From Pseudodesulfovibrio sp. (GTDB lineage Bacteria > Desulfobacterota > Desulfovibrionia > Desulfovibrionales > Desulfovibrionaceae), in assembly GCF_028692895.1 (NCBI RefSeq), contig NZ_JAQUWN010000006.1:1-64000 (forward strand): DNA of 64,000 nt, given 5' to 3'. The stretch's first letter is position 1; each line of letters opens with the position of its first letter. Below are positions 34,634 through 44,570 of the stretch, in pieces. The notes under the pieces are model-generated. The model worked only from the letters and a program-made list of their open reading frames with translations, was not told the origin of the DNA and did no database searches. A program made the translations under genes and the position numbers.

Positions 34634-37600
34634 CTATGCGTCCATCTCGGCGCGGTACCTGGCCGCGTCGCCGTTTTGCCACTTTTCGATGTCCTTCCAG
34701 AACTCGCGGCTGGGAAAGACCTGCCATTTCTGGCTGAGCTTGAGGGTGATGACCGAGTCGCGGGTGATGATGCCCAGGTTGACGCCGGTCTTGCCGGGGT
34801 AGCGCTGGAGGATGGTCCGCAGGGCGTGCAGGTGGGCGTCGGTGGCGTTGCTCTCGCCGATCCAGAGGGGCACGGGCCGGTCCGAGCCGAGGACCGCGTC
34901 GGCCAGGTAGGTGATCTTGTCGGCCAGGATCTTGGCGGACTTGGGCGCGTCCTCCGGGCCGTTCTCCTCGCGGCTGTCGATCTTGCCCTGGATGAACAGG
35001 GGGCGGTCGGCGGTGAGGTATTCCTCGGCCTCCTCGAAGAGGTTGGGCAGCACGGTGACCTCGCCCGAGGTGGTCAGGTCCTCCACGGTGCAGAAGGCCA
35101 TGGGCTTGCCGGTCTTGGTGACGTAGCGCTTGAAGTCCGGGACGATGACGGCCAGGCGGACCTCGGTGCCGCCGGGGATGGTCTTGCATTCCTCCAGGGT
35201 GCTGGTGCGCAGCCGGGAGAAGTCGGGCCGGTAGGCGAGCAGGGGGTGGCCGGAGAGGAAGAAGCCCAGCACCTCCTTTTCCATGGCCAGCTTTTCGCGG
35301 TCGTCGTACTCCTCGCAGGAGGAGCAGGTGAGCGTGGCGGTTTCCTCCGCCGCGCCGCCGCCGAGCATGTCGAGCATGCTGAGCATGCCGGACTCCTTTT
35401 CCTTGGCCTTTTTCTGGCCCAGGGCCACGGCCTTGTCCAGGTCCTCCATGAGGGCGGCGCGGGAGCAGTTGAAGCAGTCCAGCGCCCCGGCCTTGATGAG
35501 GGATTCGAGGACGCGCTTGGTGACGCGGCGCAGGTTGACGCGCTCGCAGAAGTCGAAGATGTCGCGGAAGGGGCCGCCTTCCTCGCGGTCGGCCACGATC
35601 TCGTTGATGGCCTCCTCGCCCACGTTCTTGATGGCGGCCATGGCGTAGAGGATTTCGCCGTCGCGCACCGAGAAGCGGGCCTGGCCCGCATTGATGTTCG
35701 GCTGGCGCACCGGGATGTCCAGGTCCCGGCAGGTGTTGACGTACATGATGATCTTTTCGGTGTTGTTCATTTCCGTGGACATGAGGGCGGCCATGAACTC
35801 CACCGGGAAGTGGGCCTTGAGATAGGCGGTGTGGTAGGAGATGAGCGCGTAGGCGGCGGAGTGGGACTTGTTGAAGCCGTATGCCGCGAACTTCTCCATG
35901 GTGTCGAAGATCTCGTTGGCGGTCTTGTCCGGAATCTTGTTCTCGCGCGAGCCTTCCAGGAAGCGGGAGCGCTGCTTGGCCATCTCCTCGGCGATCTTCT
36001 TGCCCATGGCGCGCCGCAGCAGGTCGCCCTCGCCCAGCGAGTAGTTGGCGATGACCATGGCCGTGGCCATGACCTGCTCCTGGTAGACCATGACGCCGTA
36101 GGTGGGCTTCAGCGTGTCCTCCAGGGAGGGGTGGGGATAGGTGACCTTGATGTCCCCGTGCTTGCGCATGATGAACTCGTCGACCATGGAAACGCCGTTG
36201 GAGCCGATCATGCCCAGCGGGCCGGGCCGGTACAGGGCGAGCATGGCCACGATGTCCTCGAAGCGGTCCGGGCGGAGCATCCGCAGGTACTTGCGCATGC
36301 CCGAGGATTCCACCTGGAAGATGCCGTCGGTGTCGCCCTTGGCGAAGATGTCGTAGGTGGCGGGGTCGTCCAGGGCCAGGGTGTCCAGGTTGGGGGCCTC
36401 CTTGCCCTGCTCGCGGATGATGTCCAGGCAGTCCTCGATGACCGTCATGGTCCGAAGCCCCAGGAAGTCGAACTTGATAAGCCCGGCCTTCTCGACCTTC
36501 TTCATGTCGAACTGGGTCACGATTTCGCCCTTCTTCCCCTTGTAGAGCGGAAGGTATTCGACCATGGGCTTGTCCGAGATGACCACGCCCGCCGCGTGGG
36601 TCGAGGCGTGGCGGCACAGCCCCTCCAGCCTCGTGGAGATGTCGATGAGCTTTTCCACCCTCGGGTCGGTGGCCACCATGTCCGAGAGCTCGGTCACGGC
36701 CTTGACCGCGTTGGGCACGGTGATCTTGGCCTTTTCCACGCCCAGCAGCTTGGCCATGACGCCGGGGTCGTCCGGGATGAGCTTGGCGATGCGGTCGGTC
36801 TCGGCAAAGGACATGCCGAGCGCCCGGCCCACGTCCTTGATGACCGCCTTGGCCTTCATGGTGCCGAAGGTGGTGATCTGGGAGACGTGGTCCGCCCCGT
36901 ACTTGCTGGCGCAGTACTTGACCACCTCCAGGCGGCGGCGCTCGCAGAAGTCCACGTCGATATCGGGCATGGAGACGCGCTCCACGTTGAGGAAGCGCTC
37001 GAAGAGCAGGTCGTAGGGGATGGGGTCCAGGTTGGTGATCTTGAGCGACCAGGCCACGATGGACCCGGCGGCCGAGCCTCGGCCGGGGCCCACGGGGATG
37101 CGGTGGTCCTTGGCCCAGTTGATGAAGTCCTGGACGATCAGGAAGTAGGCCGGGAAGCCCATTTCCTTGATGACGCCGAGCTCGTAGTCGAGCCGCTTGC
37201 GGTAGACCGCCTCGTCTACCTTGTAGGTGATGGACTTCAGCCGCCGCTCCAGCCCTTCGCGGGAGAGGCGTTCGAATTCCTCGTCCAGGCTCTTGATGCC
37301 CTCGGGCAGGGTGTAGACCGGGAAATAGTAGTTGCCGAGCTCGATCTCCAGGTTGCACCGCTCGGCGATGCGCTGGGTGTTGGCGATGGCCTCGGGCACG
37401 TGGGCGAAGGCCTGCTCCATCTCCTCGGGCGTCTTGAAATAGAGCTCCTTGGTGTCCATGCGGAAGCGGTTTTCCGCGTCCACGGTGGTCTGGGTCTGGA
37501 TGCAGAGCAGGGTGTCGTGGGCCTCGTAGTCCTCGGCGGTCAGGTAGTGGCAGTCGTTGGTGGCCACCAGGGGCAGGCCGGTCTTCTCCGCGCACTTGAT

Positions 37601-38176
37601 GAGCAGGTCGTTGAGGCGCTGCTGCTTGCGGATGCCGTTGTCCTGGAGCTCCAGGTAGAAGTTGCCGGGAAAGATGTCCGCATAGGTCCGGGCCATGGCG
37701 CAGCCCGCGTCCAGCCCCTCGTTCATCAGGGTGCGGGGCACCTCGCCCGCCAGGCAGGCGGACAGGGCGATGAGCCCCTCGGAATACCGGGTCAGCAGGT
37801 ACTTGCTGATGCGCGGCTTGTAGTAGAACCCCTCCAGGTGGCCCTTGGAGACCAGCTTGATGAGGTTCTTGTACCCGCGCTGGTTCTTGGCCAGGAGCAC
37901 GAGGTGGAAGCCGCCGCCCTGCTCCTTGCGCAGGTGGGCCCCCTCGTCGTCCACGTCGCCGGGGGCCACGTACACCTCGCATCCGATGATCGGCTTGATG
38001 CCCATCTCCATGGCGGCCATGTAGAAGACCACCGCGCCGAACATGGAGCCGTGGTCCGTGATGGCCACGGCGGGCATGCCCAGGTCCTTGGACCTGGAGA
38101 GCAGGTCCTTGATGCGGATGGCGCCGTCGAGCAGGCTGTATTCGGTATGGACGTGCAGATGGACGAATTCGGCCAC
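34634..38176 (-). CDS. dnaE: DNA polymerase III subunit alpha
   Basis: AEFVHLHVHTEYSLLDGA PHP, GPGRGSAAGS, PDIDVDFCERRR; likely GTG start at 38176. Confidence 0.97.
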   Translation of the reverse strand: MAEFVHLHVHTEYSLLDGAIRIKDLLSRSKDLGMPAVAITDHGSMFGAVVFYMAAMEMGIKPIIGCEVYVAPGDVDDEGAHLRKEQGGGFHLVLLAKNQRGYKNLIKLVSKGHLEGFYYKPRISKYLLTRYSEGLIALSACLAGEVPRTLMNEGLDAGCAMARTYADIFPGNFYLELQDNGIRKQQRLNDLLIKCAEKTGLPLVATNDCHYLTAEDYEAHDTLLCIQTQTTVDAENRFRMDTKELYFKTPEEMEQAFAHVPEAIANTQRIAERCNLEIELGNYYFPVYTLPEGIKSLDEEFERLSREGLERRLKSITYKVDEAVYRKRLDYELGVIKEMGFPAYFLIVQDFINWAKDHRIPVGPGRGSAAGSIVAWSLKITNLDPIPYDLLFERFLNVERVSMPDIDVDFCERRRLEVVKYCASKYGADHVSQITTFGTMKAKAVIKDVGRALGMSFAETDRIAKLIPDDPGVMAKLLGVEKAKITVPNAVKAVTELSDMVATDPRVEKLIDISTRLEGLCRHASTHAAGVVISDKPMVEYLPLYKGKKGEIVTQFDMKKVEKAGLIKFDFLGLRTMTVIEDCLDIIREQGKEAPNLDTLALDDPATYDIFAKGDTDGIFQVESSGMRKYLRMLRPDRFEDIVAMLALYRPGPLGMIGSNGVSMVDEFIMRKHGDIKVTYPHPSLEDTLKPTYGVMVYQEQVMATAMVIANYSLGEGDLLRRAMGKKIAEEMAKQRSRFLEGSRENKIPDKTANEIFDTMEKFAAYGFNKSHSAAYALISYHTAYLKAHFPVEFMAALMSTEMNNTEKIIMYVNTCRDLDIPVRQPNINAGQARFSVRDGEILYAMAAIKNVGEEAINEIVADREEGGPFRDIFDFCERVNLRRVTKRVLESLIKAGALDCFNCSRAALMEDLDKAVALGQKKAKEKESGMLSMLDMLGGGAAEETATLTCSSCEEYDDREKLAMEKEVLGFFLSGHPLLAYRPDFSRLRTSTLEECKTIPGGTEVRLAVIVPDFKRYVTKTGKPMAFCTVEDLTTSGEVTVLPNLFEEAEEYLTADRPLFIQGKIDSREENGPEDAPKSAKILADKITYLADAVLGSDRPVPLWIGESNATDAHLHALRTILQRYPGKTGVNLGIITRDSVITLKLSQKWQVFPSREFWKDIEKWQNGDAARYRAEMDA

Positions 38177-38447
38177 GATGAACCCCGTGCAAATGGATGA
38201 ACGAAAAAGGACCTCAAGGTATACCGGATTTGGTTTCTCAAGGGAAGGCGGCAACGGCAGCCCGGTCAATATTTGTCCGTAATCCTTCGGTATCCCAGGC
38301 TATTGGCCGCCAGGTCTGCGCTGCGGCAAAGGCGCCCCGGCAAAAGCGGCGAGGTGACCGCGCCCGCTATTCGTCGTTGACCGGATAAAGCCGGGAAGAT
38401 ACATTCGTGCCAGTATTTGCTAAACCTAGGCTTTGAGCCGGAATTTC

Positions 38448-39674
38448 ATGACAGAATCAATATTGGTTGACGAAGCAGCCGTCCTGGATGTCGTCAAGTC
38501 CCGGAACGTGCAAACCTATTTCCAGCCCGTGGTCTCCCTGGCCGCGCGGTCCATCGTCGGTTTCGAGGCGTTCTCGCGCGGGGGCGGGGCCAAGGAAGGC
38601 GGCCCCTCGATGGAGCCCTCCGCCCTGTTCCATTGCGGCCTTTCGCCGGAGACCAAGATCAACGTGGACCGGCTGTGCCGCGAGACGGCCCTGGCCCAGT
38701 TCAAGCCCATTCATAGGAGCCATCGCGATCTGCTCCTCTTCCTGAACGTCAACACCGACATCCTGCCCTTTGTGGACATGCAGACCCAGGTGCTCAAGCA
38801 CCAGGTGACCAACATGGGCCTCGACCTGGCCGACGTGGTCGTCGAGGTGCCGTTGCGCGTGGCCCTGGGGAAGGAGGTCGTCCGCTTCGCCGAGGCGTAC
38901 CGGGAAATGGGCTTCAAGCTCAGCCTGGACAACTGCGGCGCGGGCGACGGGCTGGAGAACATCCTCGGCGCCGTCCGCCCCGCCTTCCTGAAAATCAGTC
39001 CCGCGCTCTACGGCCCTGGCAGGGACCTGGACGGCCTGAAGCGGCTGGTGGAGAGCGCGGGACGGCTGGGGGCCATGGTCGTGGGCCAGGGCGTGGAGAG
39101 CGAGGAGGCGTCCATCCGCCTGCTCTCCGCAGGGGTGCACCTCCAGCAGGGCTACTACTATTCCAAGGACGGGGACGGCGCGGGCGACCAGGCCCAGTCC
39201 TTCGCCCGCAAGATCCAGGCCGCGAACGACAAGTACAAGCTCGCGGGCCGCAGCATGGTCCGGCAGCGCAAGGAGCAGTTCCAGGCCATGTTCCGCACCG
39301 TGGGCACGGTCTGCTCGCGCCTCGCCAGCCTGGGCGAGGCGCGGTTCGAGGACGCCTGCCGGGCCATGGTCCGCGTGACCAGGGGGGTGGTCTCGGTCTT
39401 CGTGCTCAACGACAAGGGGTTGCAGATCACCTCCCGACCCCATGCGGAGGGCGGGGCCAAGGCGATCTCCGCGAGCCTCCTCGGCTCGGCCAGGGGCGTG
39501 GACCACTCGGTGCACGACTATTTTCTCTATCTGGACATGGGGTACGAGAAATTCGTCACCCAGCCGTTCATCTCGCCCTTCACCGGCGCGCCCGTCCGGC
39601 TCATCACGCGCTCCATCTACAACAGCGAGGGGAGCCGCTACGTGGTCTGCGTGGAGACGGCCCTGCCCGAGTAG
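38448..39674 (+). CDS. Degenerate EAL-domain protein
   Basis: YFQPVVSLAARSIVGFEAFSRG; key EAL residues altered. Confidence 0.82.
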   Translation: MTESILVDEAAVLDVVKSRNVQTYFQPVVSLAARSIVGFEAFSRGGGAKEGGPSMEPSALFHCGLSPETKINVDRLCRETALAQFKPIHRSHRDLLLFLNVNTDILPFVDMQTQVLKHQVTNMGLDLADVVVEVPLRVALGKEVVRFAEAYREMGFKLSLDNCGAGDGLENILGAVRPAFLKISPALYGPGRDLDGLKRLVESAGRLGAMVVGQGVESEEASIRLLSAGVHLQQGYYYSKDGDGAGDQAQSFARKIQAANDKYKLAGRSMVRQRKEQFQAMFRTVGTVCSRLASLGEARFEDACRAMVRVTRGVVSVFVLNDKGLQITSRPHAEGGAKAISASLLGSARGVDHSVHDYFLYLDMGYEKFVTQPFISPFTGAPVRLITRSIYNSEGSRYVVCVETALPE

Positions 39675-39739
39675 TTGACACCGGGCCGGGAAAACGGTCC
39701 ATTGCCGGAGCATGGACGACCCGGACGGGAGGGCGCTTT

Positions 39740-40987
39740 TTGGAATCCTTCGGCGACATCACCACCTACGCCTGGCGGCGGCTGCCGCTGATCCTGCTGT
39801 TCTGCGGCGGCTACCTGGTCTATCGGCTCATGGCCGCGACCAAGCTGACCGACGCGTTCGTCCACTGGGCCCTGCGCCGCTGCAAGGGGAGCGCCCCGCT
39901 GCTGCTCCTCTACGTCATCGGCACGGCCGCCGTCCTATCCTCGTTCATTCCCAACACCATCGCCGTGCTCACCCTCCTGCCCGTGCTCAAGCGGCTGGAC
40001 CGGGACTTCGCCGACCGTGGCGCGTCCGGCATGACCACCGTGCTGATGTGCGCCGCCATCTACGGCGCGGCCATCGGCGGGATGGGCTCCATGATCGGCT
40101 CCCCGGCCAACGCCGTGCTCTTCGCCGCCCTGGACCTCTTCAACGTGCCCGGCCGCGAACGGCTCAACTTCTTCAACTGGTTCCTCTGGTCCGTGCCCCT
40201 GGTGGCCCTGTTCGTGCTGGCGGCCTGGGGCGTGGCCGCCGGGCTGGGGCTGCCCCGGAGCGCGCGCGGCGTCCGGGTGGTTGCGGCCGCTCCGGACGGC
40301 CCCTCGGGCGCGGACGCCCGCCAGCGCTACGGCGGCCGCCTCTTCTGGACCTACATGGGCTTCTGGGTCCTGGAGGCCGTGGCCGGGCAGGTCGCGCCCG
40401 GCTTCGGCCGCGTCGCGCCCTGGGTCAGCCTGGCCTTCACCGTCCTGTACCTGTACCTGCTCTTTATCCGCCCGGCCCCGGCCCTGCCCCGCGCCTCGGG
40501 CCCGCTGCTGCGGGTCCGCGACCTGGTCTCCGGCGTGCCCCGCCGGGGGCTGGCCTTCATCATCCTCCTGGGCGGTCTTTTCGCCATGGTCCACTGGCTG
40601 CGCCTGGACGAGCGGGCCGTGGCCCTGGCCGAGCCCCTGCTCCGGGGCGACCTCTCTCCCCACGTCCTCTTTCTGGCCACCATCCTGGCCGTGATTTTCC
40701 TGACCGAGGTCCTGTCCAACACCGCCGTGGTCGCGGCCTTCTTCACCATCGCCTACGCCGCGGCCAAGGCCCACGGCCTGCCGCCCCTGCACCTCATGCT
40801 CGGGGTCAGCCTGGCCTCCACCTGCGCCTTCATGACCCCCATCGCCACCACCACCAACGCCCTGGCCTTCGGCGAGATGCGCGGCGCGTCGCTCCGGGTC
40901 ATGCTCCTGCTCGGGCTCGTCCTCAACCTGGCCGGGGCCGCCATCCTGACCGGCTGGCTGGCGTGGGTCCTGCCCTTGATTTACTAG
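39740..40987 (+). CDS. SLC13-type anion permease
   Basis: SSFIPNTIAVLTLLPVLKRL, MIGSPANAV, EVLSNTAVVAAFFTIA; SD gggaggg, TTG start. Confidence 0.85.
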   Translation: MESFGDITTYAWRRLPLILLFCGGYLVYRLMAATKLTDAFVHWALRRCKGSAPLLLLYVIGTAAVLSSFIPNTIAVLTLLPVLKRLDRDFADRGASGMTTVLMCAAIYGAAIGGMGSMIGSPANAVLFAALDLFNVPGRERLNFFNWFLWSVPLVALFVLAAWGVAAGLGLPRSARGVRVVAAAPDGPSGADARQRYGGRLFWTYMGFWVLEAVAGQVAPGFGRVAPWVSLAFTVLYLYLLFIRPAPALPRASGPLLRVRDLVSGVPRRGLAFIILLGGLFAMVHWLRLDERAVALAEPLLRGDLSPHVLFLATILAVIFLTEVLSNTAVVAAFFTIAYAAAKAHGLPPLHLMLGVSLASTCAFMTPIATTTNALAFGEMRGASLRVMLLLGLVLNLAGAAILTGWLAWVLPLIY

Positions 40988-41084
40988 GTCCGGCCCGCCT
41001 CGTTCAGGCCCGGTGCGCTTGACAGTGCGGGCCACGCTCTGTCAACAATTCGGTATGACGCCATGAATACGCGGGAGGTGCGGC

Positions 41085-41330
41085 ATGACGCGGAAGGTGC
41101 GTTCGGTCAGGGTGCCCAGGGAGCTGGAGACGTTGAATCTTTCAAGCCTCGTGCGCGAGTGCGAGAAACACCTGCGCGACTTGGAGTCCGCCACCCTGCT
41201 CAAGCAGCAGGGGGACCCAGAGGCGGCCGAGGCGCTCATGAAGGCGCGCCAGGCCGACCTGGGGCGCAAGGTGGGCCGCCTGGTTTGGGAGGCCCGTGTA
41301 CAATATGGAAAAAGCAGGGGAGAACAATAG
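41085..41330 (+). CDS. Small hypothetical protein (81 aa)
   Basis: Good frame, SD gggaggtg upstream region, adjacent to thioesterase. Confidence 0.65.
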   Translation: MTRKVRSVRVPRELETLNLSSLVRECEKHLRDLESATLLKQQGDPEAAEALMKARQADLGRKVGRLVWEARVQYGKSRGEQ

Positions 41331-41331
41331 A

Positions 41332-41832
41332 ATGCAGCCTAAATCCGCCAAGGAATCGGAAGTGATAATGACCCACCTGGTCATGCCGCAGGACACCAAC
41401 CCGGCGGGCAACCTGCACGGCGGCGTGATCCTGCGCCACGTGGACACGGCGGGCGGCGTGGTGGCCAAGCGCCATTCCCGCTCCAACACGGTCACCGTGT
41501 CCATCGACCGGATGGCCTTCAAGGAGCCGGTCCACATCGGCGAGCTCCTGATCTTCAAGGCCAGCCTGAACCACGTGGGCCGGACCAGCATGGAGATCGG
41601 CGTGCGCGTGGAGGCGGAGAACCTGCGCACCGGCGAGGTCCGCCACACCAACTCCGCATACCTGACCTACGTCTCGCTCGACGACAACGGCAGGCCCTCC
41701 CCGGTGCCGCCGCTGCTCCTCGACACCGAGACCGCCGTCCGCCGCCATCGCGAGGCCGAGCTGCGCCGCGAGCTGCGGCAGCAGGAGCGCGCCCTGGAGG
41801 AATGCGGCGAGCCCTGTATGCGGAAGGAGTAG
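41332..41832 (+). CDS. Acyl-CoA thioesterase (hotdog, YciA-like)
   Basis: MPQDTNPAGNLHGGVILRHVDTAGG. Confidence 0.93.
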   Translation: MQPKSAKESEVIMTHLVMPQDTNPAGNLHGGVILRHVDTAGGVVAKRHSRSNTVTVSIDRMAFKEPVHIGELLIFKASLNHVGRTSMEIGVRVEAENLRTGEVRHTNSAYLTYVSLDDNGRPSPVPPLLLDTETAVRRHREAELRRELRQQERALEECGEPCMRKE

Positions 41833-41834
41833 CC

Positions 41835-42425
41835 GTGCCGACCTACACCGGCGTCAACCACCTGGCCATGGTCACGGGCGACATGGACGGCACGGTTCGC
41901 TTCTGGCGCGACCTGCTGGGCATGCGGCTGGTGGCCGGGCTGGGGCGGCCGGGGTATCGCCACTATTTCCTGGAGATATCCGGGCACGACATGATCGCCT
42001 TCTTCGAGTGGCCCGGCGTCCTGCCCATCGAGGAGAAGGACCACGGCGTGCCCGTCACGGGCCGCCGCGCCTTCGACCACGTCTCCTTCGAGGTGGCGGG
42101 CGAGGACGACCTCTGGGAGATCAGGGACAGGCTGGAGGCGGCCGGGTTCTGGTGCTCCGAGGTGGTGGACCACGGCTTCATCCACTCTGTCTATTCCTTT
42201 GATCCCAACAATATCCCCATCGAATTCAGCGCGCCGGTCCCCGGCGTGGACGTGCGCGCCACCCCGGTCATGGCCGACCGCGACCCTTCGGACGAGGCGC
42301 GCAAGGGGGCGGAGCCGCAGCCCGGCGCATGGCCCCCGGTGGTCCGCCCCACGCCCGAGGACGAGCGCGAGGTCTACGACGGCGAGGCCGAGACCATCCT
42401 GCGCGCCATGGGGCGCATCGGGTAA
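41835..42425 (+). CDS. VOC/glyoxalase family protein
   Basis: GVNHLAMVTGDMDGTVRFWRDLLGMRLV; GTG start with SD ggaagga. Confidence 0.88.
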   Translation: MPTYTGVNHLAMVTGDMDGTVRFWRDLLGMRLVAGLGRPGYRHYFLEISGHDMIAFFEWPGVLPIEEKDHGVPVTGRRAFDHVSFEVAGEDDLWEIRDRLEAAGFWCSEVVDHGFIHSVYSFDPNNIPIEFSAPVPGVDVRATPVMADRDPSDEARKGAEPQPGAWPPVVRPTPEDEREVYDGEAETILRAMGRIG

Positions 42426-42456
42426 TCGGGAATAGGAGGCCGGGCGGCCCGGAGGA

Positions 42457-43707
42457 TCAGCCCCTGGGGAAGAAGGCGGCCATGATGGTGTCGGCCTGGC
42501 GCTCCGCCTTGTGGGTCAGCTCGGCCAGCTCGGCCACGGGGATGCCCAGGGCGTCCCAGGCCGAGGGGTTGAGCTCCGGCACCAGGGTGGGACCGCTCTC
42601 GCCCATGTCCAGGCCGTGGGCCATGAAGTCCGCCACGTTGACCACGGCGGCCTCGCGGGGCATGGCGCTCCGCTTGGGCTGGTGGTGGCCAGCCACCACC
42701 TCGGCCAGGAAGTCCGGCAGCCCCCATTTTCGCAGCATCCGGCCGCCGATGTCGGCATGGGTGCAGCCCCAGACGGACCGCTCCACGTCCACCAGCGACT
42801 TGCGGCCCGAGGCGGCCAGGTTCAGGACCTCCCCGGCCCGCCGGGGATGGTTGCGGAGCATGACCAGGCGGCCGATGTCGTGCAGGAGCCCGGCCACGAA
42901 GAATTTTTCGTCGCCGTCCAGGCCGATCCGCACGGCCAGGAGCCGGGAGAGGATGCCGCAGGCCACGGAGTGGAACCAGAATTCCTTGAGGGTGAAGGCC
43001 TTTTCCGGGATGCCCTCGAACACGCTGATGACCGAGAGGCCGAGGGCCAGGTTGGTCAGTTGGGCGGTGCCCACGATGGTCACGGCGCGCGACAGGGTGT
43101 CGATCTTCTGGGTGAACCCGTAGAAGGGCGAGTTGACCATGCGCAGCAGCTTGGCGGCCAGGGCCACGTCCTTGCTGATGACCTCGGCCACGTAGGCGGC
43201 GGAGCTGCGCGGATTGCGCAGGGATTCGGAAATCTGGAAATAGATGTCGGGCAGGGAGGCGAGTTCCATCTCGCGGTCGACCACCTTTTCGGGATCGACG
43301 GGCTCCGCCTCGGCCGAGGGGGCGAAGAGGTCCACGTCGTCGTCGTGGGGCGAGGCCGAGAGCATCCACTGCGCCTTTTCGGGATTGAGCCCCCTGGCCT
43401 GGCGCAGGACGAAGAGCCGGGCTATCTCCCGCACCGCCGGATGGGTGGTGGGGTTGAGCACGAACCGCCGGGCGGCCAGCAGCTTGCAGACGTCGAGGAC
43501 CTCGGGGTCGATCTGGTCGAAGGAGGTGGGGTAGCCGTCATCCTCGCCCTGGATGGCGGCCTCGGGAATCCCCCAGACCCGGCAGGTGCGCAGGTGGGAT
43601 TCGGTCAGCACCGCCCCTTTGGGCAGGAGCATGCGCCCGTCCGGGGTGGTCAGGTCCTCCGCCAGGACCATGCCCGGTTCGAGGGAGTCTAGGGTCAGAA
43701 TCGGCAT
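42457..43707 (-). CDS. HDOD domain protein
   Basis: AAKLLRMVNSPFYGFTQKIDTLSRAVTIVGTAQL. Confidence 0.92.
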   Translation of the reverse strand: MPILTLDSLEPGMVLAEDLTTPDGRMLLPKGAVLTESHLRTCRVWGIPEAAIQGEDDGYPTSFDQIDPEVLDVCKLLAARRFVLNPTTHPAVREIARLFVLRQARGLNPEKAQWMLSASPHDDDVDLFAPSAEAEPVDPEKVVDREMELASLPDIYFQISESLRNPRSSAAYVAEVISKDVALAAKLLRMVNSPFYGFTQKIDTLSRAVTIVGTAQLTNLALGLSVISVFEGIPEKAFTLKEFWFHSVACGILSRLLAVRIGLDGDEKFFVAGLLHDIGRLVMLRNHPRRAGEVLNLAASGRKSLVDVERSVWGCTHADIGGRMLRKWGLPDFLAEVVAGHHQPKRSAMPREAAVVNVADFMAHGLDMGESGPTLVPELNPSAWDALGIPVAELAELTHKAERQADTIMAAFFPRG

Positions 43708-43743
43708 GGCGAATCCTTTGGGCAACGGATATCCATTTCATCT

Positions 43744-43772
43744 ATTATAGACTTTTTGGGAGGCGCGGGCAA
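43744..43772 (-). promoter_or_regulatory. Sigma70 promoter TTGCCC-N17-TATAAT for HDOD gene
   Basis: Perfect -10, 17-nt spacer. Confidence 0.75.
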
Positions 43773-43841
43773 CAGGATATGCTTGCCAACCGTGCGAATA
43801 GATGCGAAACGGCAGGCTTCAACCCCCCCAAGGATGCCGTC

Positions 43842-44570
43842 ATGTCCCGTCCCCAGTGCTCGCTTCCCTTTCCCGTCCCGTGTCGGCGGGCGGCCTTCGT
43901 CGGCCGGTACAAGCGGTTCACGGTGCGCGCCCGCGCCCTGGACGGCCTGGACGCCGGGCGGGAACTCTTGGCCCACACCAACAACACCGGCGCCATGCTC
44001 GGCCTGCTCCGGCCCGGCGCAGCGGCCTTGCTCTCGCCTGCGGCCAACCCGGATCGCAAGCTGCCCTATACCTTGGAGGCCCTGGCCTTGGACCGGGGCT
44101 GGGTGGGCGTGAACACCCTGACCCCCAACCGTATGCTGCACGCGGCCTGGCGCGCCGGGGCCCTGCCCGAGACGGCGGGCTACGACCGCTTCAAAAAGGA
44201 GGCGGCCACGGGCGACAGCCGGTTGGACGCCCGGCTGGACGGCCCGGAAGGCGCGCTTTGGGTGGAGTGCAAGAACGTGACCCTGGTGGAGGACGACGTG
44301 GCCCTGTTCCCGGACGCCGAGACCGAGCGGGGGCGCAAGCACCTGCGCGAGTTGATGCGCCTGCGGGCCACGGGCGCGCGGGTGGCCCTGTTCTTCCTGG
44401 TCCAGCGGCCGGACGGGCGCTGCTTCGGCCCGGCCGACGTGGTGGACCCGGAATACGCCCGGCTCTTCCACGAGGCCCTGTCCGCCGGGGTGGAGGCGTG
44501 GCCCTACGTGGCCCGCGTGGACGAGACGGGCGTCACGCTGGGCGAGCGGCTCACGGTGGCGCGGTCATGA
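43842..44570 (+). CDS. sfsA: DNA/RNA nuclease SfsA
   Basis: AAFVGRYKRFTVRA, HTNNTGAMLGLL, WVGVNTLTPNR, VECKNVTLVED. Confidence 0.95.
   Translation: MSRPQCSLPFPVPCRRAAFVGRYKRFTVRARALDGLDAGRELLAHTNNTGAMLGLLRPGAAALLSPAANPDRKLPYTLEALALDRGWVGVNTLTPNRMLHAAWRAGALPETAGYDRFKKEAATGDSRLDARLDGPEGALWVECKNVTLVEDDVALFPDAETERGRKHLRELMRLRATGARVALFFLVQRPDGRCFGPADVVDPEYARLFHEALSAGVEAWPYVARVDETGVTLGERLTVARS

Noticed and set aside
34475-38200. 1241-aa plus-strand ORF antisense to dnaE
   Set aside because: Exact shadow of dnaE; composition (LDGLGHGVEHA-type repeats) is typical of antisense frames in GC-rich DNA.
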